A model generated the notes under the pieces. That model saw nothing but the letters and a program-made list of their open reading frames with translations. It was not told where the DNA came from and did no database searches. Positions 55,111 to 64,000 of a stretch of 64,000 nt of DNA are shown in pieces. Within the stretch, counting starts at the first letter, position 1, and each line of letters opens with the position of its first letter. The translations under genes and the position numbers were made by a program. This stretch comes from Tillus elongatus (taxonomy: Eukaryota; Arthropoda; Insecta; Coleoptera; Cleridae). The stretch is taken from the NCBI GenBank assembly GCA_964006375.1, contig OZ023267.1:84305406-84369405 (forward strand). Reading direction: 5' to 3'.

Positions 55111-55560
55111 CATGGGATATTTTGTAAAAGTCTTATAATCCAAGGTAGGTGTAGCTTCTATACCAACATACGAACGCTTGATATAATTTACTGGGTTAAA
55201 GTCAAATTCATACCTCCTGTGGGGATTTATTTAGAATTTAATTGAAGTCTTATATCCCGATTATATTTTATAACGTTGATGTATTTTCTAACGTAATTGT
55301 AACGATCAGGTTGCAATCTCACAATAACAAATCTAGGTCGTTCAGTGTTTGAAGAAGTCTTAATGGACCACAAGCCTTTAGTCGAATTAGTGAGATTCGG
55401 TAATTCATACATTTCCCATTTTCTATATGGTATATAAACCTTTTTATCCATAGTTATCGACGTTAATAATTGTTGTTGTATAACTTTGTTTGGGGTGAAT
55501 ATATTTGACCTGCAGTACCATGCATTCAATGGTAAGGATTAAAGTTTATTTGCATCTGCT
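55100..55560 (-). pseudogene. Capsid-like protein remnant, inverted partner
   Basis: The open segment 55227-55529 (100 codons) reads IPYRKWEMYELPNLTNSTKG, SIKTSSNTERPRFVIVRLQ and YVRKYINVIKYN: the best copy of this block in the window. The fold-over point is near CCAGGTACAGCGATTCC. Confidence 0.5.
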
Positions 55561-55609
55561 GCGCCAATCAAATTGGAGCAATTTCTATTTATGCGTATTA
55601 ACAAACTGC

Positions 55610-55700
55610 TGAAAAGCTCTCTTATATAGCCTTTGAAATTAGAGGTATAGTAATAAACACATAGCTGGCCAACAGCTGTTGCGATAGACGACTAACAATA
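55610..55700 (-). promoter_or_regulatory. TATA/CAGCTG region of the inverted capsid-like copy
   Basis: Minus strand: GGCTATATAAGAGAGCT (55616-55632) with CAGCTG at 55673 upstream. Mirrors 54390-54550; paralogue b starts ~200 bp to the right on the plus strand. Confidence 0.5.
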
Positions 55701-55869
55701 GATAGGTAGAAAGAAAACCAACTCAAAGCTAGTATACCTTAAACCGCGAAACAGTTTGTATTCTTAGCACGGTAACCAACTAACAAGTGGTTTACATCAG
55801 ACCAAGAACCAACTTGTTTGAAACAAAAAACTTTAGAGAGATGGACGTGAGAAGAGAAAAATATCAAGC

Positions 55870-56440
55870 AAAAGATTTTAGTACGACACAAAACAAAACT
55901 TGCTGAAAACATTCGAAATCACTTTTGCATCCTTTAAACAGGCATTAATGATGAAATTAAACTAGATAAAATAGAAGGTTTGCTAGAATTGGTTTTTATG
56001 TAAAGGCCTAAGGCATATACTTATGACGTTCTTCGACACTATAAAGATATTCTGGGATCAAACAGTGTTTATAGAGTTAAATAGACTCCGAATGGGTGAA
56101 CTAATGTTTCTCAGTAAAGTATCTAACTCTAACGGAACCAATGACAAATCCTTGAGCGGAACATCCTCAACTCCACACGGTTTTGGTGACGACACACATC
56201 TTAACTTAAAACAAAAACCCAACCTAAAATTCACAATGTAAATGATAGAAAAATCAGCACCAGCAAGGGGATGATACAAAATAGCAAGCAAATAAAATAT
56301 GTAAATGGGGATGACATCAATGAGTTAGTTGATAGACATAGAGTTCTAGTACCTCCTCAAGTAGCTGATAATAATGCTCATAACAACTAAATTCAATCAA
56401 TCATTGAAGAACTGAAAGAAGCAGACGTTACCGCCTAGTA
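55870..56440 (+). pseudogene. DRLRLL paralogue (type b), fullest copy
   Basis: N-terminus TKLAENIRNHF, middle KIEGLLELVFM and AYTYDVLRHYKDILGSNSVY, C-terminal core NGDDINELVDRHRVLVPPQV and IQSIIEELKEADV with one stop inside. The core aligns with the DRLRLL protein (WDDINVLFDRLRLL, ILEELKEV), which links the two as paralogues. It follows a capsid-like gene divergently. Confidence 0.5.
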
Positions 56441-57059
56441 AAGCTACATATGTCATACATGCCTGCCTACCGCTTAGTATAGAAATGTTTATCGAAAAAA
56501 TGAATTGTATAGCTTAGTTAAAAATATACGAAATGAAGTCAAAGTCATAGTGACTGGCACTCAAAATATCAACAAAACTGAATGTAACCGTCATCTCATT
56601 TATTAATGACACAAGCTAGAAGGTTTAATTGTAGATAAGGTAGAAACCTAAAGGACTAAAATAATGAAGAAACAGGTAGTATTATGAAGACACGTACACT
56701 TGGAGAACTCAAATAACTACAATATATTTAAAGAAACTTGACGATCGTTTCCCTAACCGAGTTAACGTCATCAGAGTTATAAATGATCCTGTATATCTTA
56801 CATCTATATCTCTGCTTATATTCTTGTGCAGGTAGTTGGTCACTAACGTTAAACAACGAAAAAATTTATATATTTGGATCGGCGAAAATACCTAAATTAT
56901 TTTATTATCTATCGTACTTGCTTTTGCTGATCTTTCTTGTAAATAAGACCCTTCTTTCCGTCTTCCTTTCAGACAAAAAATATTAGGAAGGATAAAGAAA
57001 CCTTTAAAGTTCCTTTAAAGTAGAATAATAAGACCTTGTGAAAAGTGAAATTAATTAAG

Positions 57060-57060
<1 letters not shown>
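56440..57060 (+). repeat. Ribozyme-bearing repeat, non-coding part
   Basis: Matches 43500-44350 (inverted). No open frame of note. Confidence 0.6.
56735..56785 (-). ncRNA. Hammerhead ribozyme with intact core
   Basis: Minus strand: CTGATGA (56768-56774), stem II TTAAC/GTTAG with a TCG loop, GAAACGATCGTC (56740-56751). Stem I is imperfect. Same class as 32315-32375. Confidence 0.7.
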
Positions 57061-57520
<460 letters not shown>

Positions 57521-57524
57521 AAAA

Positions 57525-57770
57525 TCAGGCAGCAGCCGAGTGAGTACACTCGGGCTCACTATTCCAATTCATATTTCAGCTTTCGTAAGCCTATAGTTTG
57601 TATTTTTAAAAACTATTAACAATTAAAAAAGCTACTCCGTCAAAATTAAATCATGGATCATCTCTAATAGGGACATCAAACATTGTAGCAACTGTTTTAT
57701 CTAGGGAATGTGACTCCCGAGTCCATTTTAAACAAAAAGGTAGACGTGAAAAACTGATAAAACAACCTGA
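57525..57770. other. No supported feature
   Basis: Short spacer with a GAGTGAGTACACTCGGGCTCACT near-palindrome at 57540-57560; otherwise nothing recognised. Confidence 0.4.
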
Positions 57771-58160
57771 CTTGTCTGCGGCTGCACTGTGACCTACGTT
57801 AAACTACGAACTGAGAAAAAGGTGGTCAATATTTGTTTGAACATACACTGCCGTGCCACCTCTGAAAGTGGTGTGGTCATTGCGGTATGCCTTTATCGAT
57901 AGAAGTTGGCCGGCACGAATGACAGGGACGGATTCTTTGAGAGTGACCTACGTCTACAGCGCCGCGTAGCAAAAACGAAGTCGATTTCGGTGCGGACAGT
58001 CATGACAATCGAGACCCATTTAAAGGGCAACACAATATCCGAAAACAAGCCATGCAAAGTTAAGGAAGCAACAATTGAAAAATATAGTTAAAGACCAAAG
58101 AAAAAGGAAAGCGGACTGTCACTATCGTTCCGACGTTTGTTCTGTATACTGTACGACAAG

Positions 58161-58528
58161 ATGCCACCGAAGGCTAGAGGTAAAGTTATCAAGAATAACT
58201 GCAAGGCCCAGAAGAACAACTGCAAGGGCGACAAAAATAAGCGGAGGATGAAGGAGTGCTACGCAATTTATATTTACAAAATGCTGAAGCAAGTACATCC
58301 CGACCCCGTATCTCGATCAAGGCCATAAGCATAATGGAGACCTTCGTCAACGACATATTGGAGCGCATCACCGCCGAAGCCTACAGGCTCGCTCATTACA
58401 ACAACAGATCCACGATAACCAGCCGGGAGATCGAGACCACCGTCAGGCACCTTCTGCCCGGTACACTCGCCAAACACGCAGTCAGCGAAGGCACCAAGCC
58501 GGTTATCAAATACACCAGCTCGAAGTAA
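58161..58528 (+). pseudogene. H2B: Histone H2B pseudogene, copy C
   Basis: ATG at 58161. Reads [25 protein letters not shown], then the shared 1-base deletion, then [40 protein letters not shown] and [10 protein letters not shown]. Of the three copies it is closest to the usual insect H2B. Its upstream region (from about 57770) is shared with copies A and B. A 3' stem-loop relic (58592-58607, GGCTCTTTAAGGAGTC) keeps six pairs but has lost the TTTC loop. Confidence 0.9.
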
Positions 58529-58734
58529 ATAAATAAACGTGTGCCTTTCAATTGTGTCGCATTAGACGAAAAACTTGGATAGAAAAAAGTCGGCTCTTTA
58601 AGGAGTCACAAATTTACAAACCTTACAAATGCTCGATCCGTAGCCTAATCGCAATTAGCTATTGTTTGACCGACGCCACATTTCACTCATGAGAACCTTT
58701 TTGTTTCTTCTCCATTATTATTTTGCCCTCTGAA

Positions 58735-59030
58735 GTGTGTCGATCGAAATGACACCATGCCCTTCTTGTCTGTTATTGTATTTGCCAATTTGAGTAGTTC
58801 GAAATATCGTGAAGAGCAAGCGTAGTTCACAGTGCAGCCGCAGCCAAGTCAGCGCCCAGGTGAGACTCCGCCTACTTTGTTGTCCCTAAAACGTCCTATA
58901 CTCGGCACTCGCAACAAACGCTCATACGATTTACTGGTGATTTCGCACAGACGTTGCTACGGTTCTCACGGCGGAACGTCTATTATAAGTAACCGACCGT
59001 AGGCTTCACGCTCGTTTTTTTTTCTCTTCA
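58735..59030 (+). repeat. H2B-cassette flank repeat, copy C
   Basis: Same order as in cassette A, leading into the LINE RT fragment. Confidence 0.8.
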
Positions 59031-59095
59031 TTTTTGGATCCAGTATCCGCCCTACCCTTGTTAACATTGCTGGACACCATAAAGTGATAAAACCA

Positions 59096-59410
59096 CAAAT
59101 CTCTGCATTACCCAACTTGACGGCTACTGTTCCCAGTGTTCTTCGTCCCACTAGCACTCACTATACTTTCAGTTTTGTGAGGCTCAAGTCGGGGACCACT
59201 ATTTTCCATCCAGTTTTGCACCCTTGCCACTGACCAGTTGATATTATTCTCTAAGTCACCCTTATTTACTCCGCTTACAATCACCGCCAAATGATCTGCA
59301 TACCCTATAATAGCCGTGTTGTTTACGGACTCCAGATCAAAGAGCTTATCGTACCACAGTGTTGGTCCTGACGCACGCCACATGTAGCATGAATCCGATA
59401 TTTCTGTCAA
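59096..59410 (-). pseudogene. LINE reverse transcriptase fragment, copy C
   Basis: 100 codons: GPTLWYDKLFDLESVNNTAI, IGYADHLAVIVSG, WMENSGPRLEPHKTE. This is the RT palm of an R1/Jockey-like LINE; the catalytic YADD reads YADH. It is attached to the same position of the cassette as in copy A, so the H2B cassette and LINE piece spread together. Confidence 0.8.
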
Positions 59411-59494
59411 ATCAGTATCTATCTGTAAACTGGGACAAGCCTTTTCAGATAACGAATAATAGAGAATGATTCATATACATACTTGAAACAACTA
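59411..59494. repeat. Single arm of the 36-kb hairpin sequence
   Basis: Matches 36060-36150; it stops at 59494 where Env2 begins. Confidence 0.7.
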
Positions 59495-60985
59495 TACGAC
59501 GACTTTAACGGACTAAAAACTTACTTCGCCAACATACTAAGCGTAATGAATGCAGAGTACAAGTTGGAATATAATTTTTTTATTTTAACCATTAATTTCA
59601 CCATTAGCAATATTGATGACACATTTTATCGAATATTTCCAACAACAATTAGGAACAAAGGAGGAGGATCTATATTCAAATCAATAACTGGTAACTTAGA
59701 GGCGGATGAGGGCGACAGAATATATAAAGCTCTCGAAATTATGAGAAAATATCAAAATCAACTACATCAACTTTTTAGGTCACAAACATCACTAATGATA
59801 GATGCTATAGCAGAGTTTAATAAAACAATAGACAACCTGAACCATAACCAAGAAGCCATAGTAGCGAGAATAAACGATTTGGAATAGACAATAGATAGTT
59901 TAAAAAGCGACCAACTAACGAATTTTCATAGAGTACAACATTTGGAATTACTCACACATATCATTTATTTGTTAAACAATGTACTAAATGTGATATTAAC
60001 ATTAGAAAATGCAATTATATTTTCAAAATTATACACGTATCATACGTCATTACTGAAACCAAAGATAATATCAAAAGAATTAGAAACCATTGAAAACCCC
60101 CATGTCTCAAAATCAAAATTAGTAATAAAATCCGACATTTCACTTTACGAAAAAATATTTTAAATAAAAACAGTTCAAATTGAATTTAAAATTTTATTCC
60201 AAATGTCCTTTAGTAGACAAACCAGACTATATTTATTATCAATTCTATGCATTACCAGTCCCTTAATATCCGTATACCTTTAAAATGATTGTCGTCAGAA
60301 ACAAGTACCTAATCCTTAGCGCAAACACTACGCTTACAGAAACGAAAAGTGTAGGAATCTAAAAGACCAAACATACTTTTGTGAAAATGACACCCCAACA
60401 GCACTAAACGACAACAACCCATGCGAAATTAAACTGATCAACTTCCAGAAACCAATAAACAACTGCAAACAAGAACTGGTCAAAATAACAAAAACAACAG
60501 TCTCTAAATATGGCAATACACAATACATAATAGTGGCACCAGAAGAAACGAAGATCAAACTTAGCTGCGAAGAAACCAAAATAATCAGCGGAACAAAACT
60601 GGCCACTCTGAAACCCAAATGCCAACTTATCATCAATAACGAAAGATTCAGATCAGTACAAATGGCATCGGAAACACAACAATCATTGAATCTCCCAACC
60701 ATAGAATTGGTAACAAATAAAGCACCCATCTTCCCAGACAAATTACCAGAAATAAAATTAGAAAATGTCGCACTTCACGACTTGAACAATATCAAATTCC
60801 TGTTACAATAAATCAATAACAGAATTCCAGGAACCATCAATTTGCCCATATACCACCGTAGTGTATGGACAATTATATTATACATTGTGATAGTAACAAC
60901 AATAATCACAATAACTTCAAGATACATCTTGCAGAAGTCAAAAATGAAAACTGCTGACTCCAAACCAACCACTTCCCGATGACTA
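59495..60985 (+). pseudogene. Env2: F-like envelope protein
   Basis: Segments 59483-59887, 59942-60163 and 60533-60811 with only a few breaks. Order: cleavage-site region (RNKGGG, the usual basic furin motif is not intact), a fusion-peptide-like stretch (GSIFKSITGNLEADEGDRIY), a coiled coil (DAIAEFNKTIDNLNHNQEAI), a conserved helical/hydrophobic middle, a Cys-containing domain (IKLSCEETK, KCQLIINNE), and a membrane segment near 60860-60925 (IILYIVIVTTIITI) with a short basic tail. This is the layout of baculovirus-F-like Env of insect errantiviruses. 5' truncated; no pol upstream. Confidence 0.75.
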
Positions 60986-61455
60986 TTCGGAACGAACCAT
61001 AGGCTTTGTTCTCTAAAGGATAGAGGAGATAACGATGGCTACCTCTTATATACGTTGTATATAAGAAGTATAAATCCCGATTCAACACCCAAGGTCGCTG
61101 ACGAATGGATTAATGCAGCGCAATTAGAATGACTATTTATGGATGGGTAAACAACTAGAACCAACTAAGCAAACGGCCACCTGCCAAGATCACCTTCAAC
61201 TCAGCAACCAGCCACCTTCAAAACAGTAACCTAGTGTGGAAACCGCCTCTCGGTCCACGCCACACCAGAGACTATATATGGAAGTTACCAGGCCTCGGAC
61301 GGACATTCATATATTGTTATAGCTAGAGTCTCTCTTAGGTTGTCAGAATGTTTCTTTATCATTTTTATTATGTTTCAAATTATTGTGTGTAACTATAATC
61401 AATAAATTCTTTTAAAAATTCAAGTGTGTTAACAAGAAAGTTAACTCGCGAAAGG
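60980..61455 (+). repeat. LTR downstream of Env2
   Basis: Begins TGACTATTCGGAACGAACC just after the env stop and contains TATATACGTTGTATATAAG and AATAAATTC. It shares start and end with the fragment at 23137-23410 but has ~200 bp more in the middle. The 3' boundary near CTCGCGAAAGG is uncertain. Confidence 0.6.
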
Positions 61456-61499
61456 TGTTATCATGAAAAGGTATATTAAAGAGGTGTTATTGAAATGTG

Positions 61500-61905
61500 A
61501 TGACATCGGGGATGTCATCTGTTGTATGTATGGCCAGGTGAAGATGGTGACACTCTGGATGAAGATGGAAAAATATACGGAGTCCCAACAGGCAACCAGT
61601 GCACAATTGCAGCAACATTTGGAAGACCTTAATCCGAGGGAAACAACCAAAAAAGCTACGGAGGCAAAGAAATCACCTGCGTGAACATCCGGAGCCCAGG
61701 AAGTTATATTAGCTAAAACAGGATTGATAACACGGCATTTATGTAATATACAAGGAGAAAGGGCAAAGCTGCAAGGAGACAACCGCAAACACGTGTTTCA
61801 GGCTAATTAGCCATCATCAGTACGGTATGGCCAGGTGAAGATGGTAACACTCTGGATGAAGATGGCTGTACCGTACTGATGATGGCTAATTAGACCTTCA
61901 GGTCT
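61500..61905. repeat. Ribozyme-bearing repeat with inverted arms
   Basis: A TGAAGATGG-containing segment is repeated at 61536 and 61826. Inverted arms GGCTAATTAGCC...TACGGTA (61801-61827) and the reverse (61869-61895) flank the second copy. It resembles a Penelope-type terminal repeat. Confidence 0.5.
61781..61828 (-). ncRNA. Hammerhead ribozyme, all elements intact
   Basis: Minus strand: stem I ACCGTA/TGCGGT (six pairs), CTGATGA, stem II GGCT-AATT-AGCC, GAAA, self-complementary stem III CACGTG, cleavage site TT. The loop-less stem III implies action as a dimer, as known for Penelope-type hammerheads. The best candidate in the window. Confidence 0.75.
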
Positions 61906-62149
61906 TGTAAACACAGTTATTAACAAGCTACCTGTTGAGTTACACATACCTTGTTATCAATTTTGCGGTCCAGGTACTAAACTTAAAGAACGTCTTGCTA
62001 GAGGTGATCAAGGTATCAATCTGCTAGACCGTACTTGTCGAGACCATGACATCGCTTACTCTCAATCAAAAGAGTTGAGTGATAGGCATCGAGCCGACGA
62101 AGTGTTTGAGAGAGTTAAATCGAAAGACGCAAGTTTTGGTGAAAAGTAA
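61890..62149 (+). CDS. Parvovirus-type PLA2 domain with complete catalytic motifs
   Basis: Open frame without its own start codon: the calcium loop YQFCGPGTKL, then LLDRTCRDHDIAYSQSKEL with the catalytic His-Asp and the Tyr, then a helix (RHRADEVFERVKS) and stop at 62147. Length after the loop fits VP1-type PLA2 domains. The only PLA2 copy here with both motifs. The N-terminus runs back into ribozyme repeat sequence at about 61890. A protease gene follows after ~10 bp. Likely role in the original virus: membrane breach during entry. Confidence 0.7.
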
Positions 62150-62159
62150 AGATTTTGTA

Positions 62160-62533
62160 AAATTTGCTGGTAAAATGAAACTCCCATATTTTAGAGGTGT
62201 ATACATGCGAGATGAGCTACCTCGAAGGGGACCACGTAAAAATGAATCATTTATCATGAATTTACAAAATACAAAGAGCCTGGCAGTCATTGGGTTGCAG
62301 TGAGGAAACGTGGTAACACAACCGAATACTTTGACTTATATGGAAACTTTAAGCCACCAGTCGAGTTGCAACGTTACCTTAAAGACTCTAGTCTAGGAAT
62401 GTCTATCGAAATGTTCAGACCTACTCATTGTACAAAATTGTACAATGAGAGTCATTTAAATTTTTGTCAGAATGAAGCGGTTCGGTTTTGTATAAAATTT
62501 TATAAATTAGATATAAACATGGAAAGTAAATGA
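62160..62533 (+). pseudogene. Adenovirus-type cysteine protease remnant
   Basis: First frame: MKLPYFRGVYMRDELPRRGP and KNESFIMNL; after a frameshift near 62280: GSHWVAVRKRGN with the catalytic-type His, TEYFDLYGNFKPPVELQRYL with the Asp-type position, and a tail (TKLYNESHLNFCQNEAVRFC, IKFYKL). This order (GxHWV, YFD..G..PP.EL) matches the Ulp1/adenain clan used by Polinton-like viruses to mature capsids. The expected catalytic Cys in the tail is not evident (AVRFC at that place). Frame-broken. Confidence 0.6.
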
Positions 62534-62814
62534 AAAATTATGATGGGAAAGTAATGATGGATCTGTAAAGATTAGTAGTAAATGAAGTCAGTGATTAGAA
62601 ATGTAAGATGGAAGAGAAAATGTTATAAAAACTTTATTTAAAATGGGTTGTCAAAATTCGAAGTGTCATATTTGGATAATGCAGTGTCAAGTATTTTTAG
62701 AATAAACTGTTTAAATTATGTCACTATATACAAGGCAAGTCAAAATGGACTTACTGTATAGACGTATTTTGTAATTTCAGCCAATAAAGTATAATGTATA
62801 GTGTATGTCCGGAA
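62534..62814. other. Non-coding spacer of the virus-like element
   Basis: Also present at 5150-5390 and, inverted, at 17190-17410. No gene recognised. Confidence 0.5.
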
Positions 62815-63190
62815 ACTGCAATTAACGATTCTGATGTGCAAAACCACAAATTGTGTAACGTTGGTAATGCTACCAAACCTGCTGATGGTGTGAATATAAC
62901 ATTTGTAGATTGATGATCAGATAATTATAAGAAGAATAAAGATGATCTAATACAAAGTCTAATCACCATAACTCTTGAAGCTGTGCATAAAACAGATCTA
63001 GCTGCTGTTAAAGTGAGTTTGAACACAAATTGAAAAAATTAACTAAGGATATAATTTCTCAAGTGCTGCATGATATTGATATACTAAAGAATAAAGTTCT
63101 AAGTAAGATACTGAATCAGCTGGACACAAAATCTCAGTTGTACAAGCTAAGTGGAAACTTTACATTCAACCCCTTGAAACGTATTTTGGT
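62815..63190 (+). pseudogene. CC2 remnant, copy 3
   Basis: As 5395-5810, with NHKLCNVGNATKPADGV and helical segments split by stops; ends at the same tail-to-tail join with a DRLRLL copy. Confidence 0.4.
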
Positions 63191-63754
63191 TGACTAGGTT
63201 CGCCATTGTTACACAATTGATGGTTTTGCGAATAAAAATCCCCACTTGTAGTTTTCGGAAATGTCTCTCTTTGAACAATTATGTTTAGATGTTTTAAATT
63301 ATTTTCAGAACCTCAGAATTTTTCGATCGGCATGTTGAAAGTCATTAAAAACACGCAACTCTGTCTGTTTATATAACACCTACTTCCTTCAATTCTTCGA
63401 TAATCGGTTGAATTTCGTTGTAGTATGCGTTAATACCAGCGGCTTGAGAAGTCACAAAAAGCCGCAGCCTATCAAACAACACGTTTATATCATCCCGGTT
63501 CACATACTATTTCAGTTTCTTATTATGCATCATAGGTAGCATACCATAACCTGAAGATATGGAAGTAGGACGTGACTTAGCACCTGCTAATTTTGTAAAA
63601 TTGGTTTTATTACTTGTTGATATTCTAGAGAACTGTTTCTTATAATGTCTTCTTGAGGATCGTTCTCTTTTCTGTAAAGACTAGTAGCTTTCATAATATC
63701 TGCATAATCAGGTGAAGCTTGCGAATTTTCCATAGCAGCCGTAACAGGTTTTCG
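63190..63754 (-). pseudogene. DRLRLL-type virus-like protein, copy 7
   Basis: Matches 5835-6330. Several stops. Confidence 0.5.
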
Positions 63755-64000
63755 CCATTGTTACACAATTGATGGTTTTGTGAATAAAAATCGCCACTTG
63801 TAGTTTTCGGAAATGTCTCTCTTGGAACAATTCTGTTTAGATGTTTTTATTATTTGCAGAACTTTAAAGTTTTTCTATCGGCATGTTGAAAGTGATTTTA
63901 AAAACGCAACTCTGCCTGTTTACATACTTCCTTCAGTTCTTCGATAATCGGTTGAATTTCGTTGTTGTGTGCGTTACTACCAGCGGCTTGAGAAGTCACT
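63755..64000 (-). pseudogene. DRLRLL-type virus-like protein, copy 8, cut by window edge
   Basis: A second C-terminal piece in direct repeat with copy 7, joined inside GTTTTC/GCCATTG. It continues beyond the window. Confidence 0.45.

Noticed and set aside
60334..60741. 135-codon minus-strand open frame with hydrophobic stretches
   Set aside because: Antisense to Env2, which is supported on the plus strand by block order and a membrane segment.

Overview
This window reads as repeat-dense, AT-rich intergenic DNA of an arthropod, most likely an insect. The evidence is Ty3/gypsy retrotransposons, a LINE ending in CCTAA units (the complement of the insect telomere repeat TTAGG), Penelope-like sequence with hammerhead ribozymes, long (TA)n tracts and replication-type histone H2B copies. 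The order cannot be told from the sequence. I see no intact host gene. Nearly everything is mobile DNA, endogenous virus-like DNA or decayed gene copies, so most entries are pseudogenes.

The dominant component is a set of fragments of one virus-like DNA element, present many times in both orientations. Its recognisable parts are: a parvovirus-type phospholipase A2 (PLA2), a P-loop packaging-type ATPase, an adenovirus-type cysteine protease, a capsid-like protein (motif IPYRKWEMYE), a second structural-type protein (motif KANNNTLKCE), a small protein with a DDINVLFDRLRLL core (called the DRLRLL protein here) plus a diverged paralogue, and two paralogous coiled-coil proteins (CC1, CC2). Overlapping fragments give a local order of capsid-like and second structural genes and PLA2 on one strand, then ATPase, DRLRLL protein, CC1 and CC2 on the other. 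A separate copy places PLA2 directly before the protease. The gene set resembles midsize dsDNA viruses of the Polinton/adintovirus type. All copies are broken.

Fused to these are pieces of a retroviral-type element that has Gag (Q/N-rich) and an F-like Env but no recognisable Pol between them. A second, different F-like Env (Env2) carries its own LTR.

Layout. 1-1005: end of a Ty3/gypsy element and its LTR. 1006-8800: Gag/Env and virus-like genes. 8780-13350: capsid, ATPase and PLA2 pieces and a pogo/Tigger-type transposase fused to viral sequence. 13400-18726: capsid and Env pieces, then a 4.8-kb inverted copy of the 3.6-8.7 kb block. 18727-21166: Env2 split by a LINE. 21167-26355: Env1, a 1.9-kb palindrome centred on an LTR, then PLA2 and structural genes. 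26360-33640: old LTR pieces, a Penelope-like fragment and ribozyme-bearing repeats in otherwise featureless AT-rich DNA. 33640-37364: virus-like pieces, H2B copy A, a large hairpin, and a gag plus G-patch gene. 38097-43358: an almost intact Ty3/gypsy element. 43370-57520: more virus-like pieces, H2B copy B, a 1.4-kb tandem duplication and LINE tails. 57770-59410: H2B copy C. 59495-61450: Env2 and LTR. 61500-64000: a hammerhead ribozyme, then the best PLA2 and protease remnants, CC2 and DRLRLL copies.

Three things stand out: the virus-like gene set with PLA2; at least five recognisable hammerhead ribozymes plus decayed ones; and a short foldback element with 9-13 bp target duplications, one copy of which contains a ribozyme-like motif.
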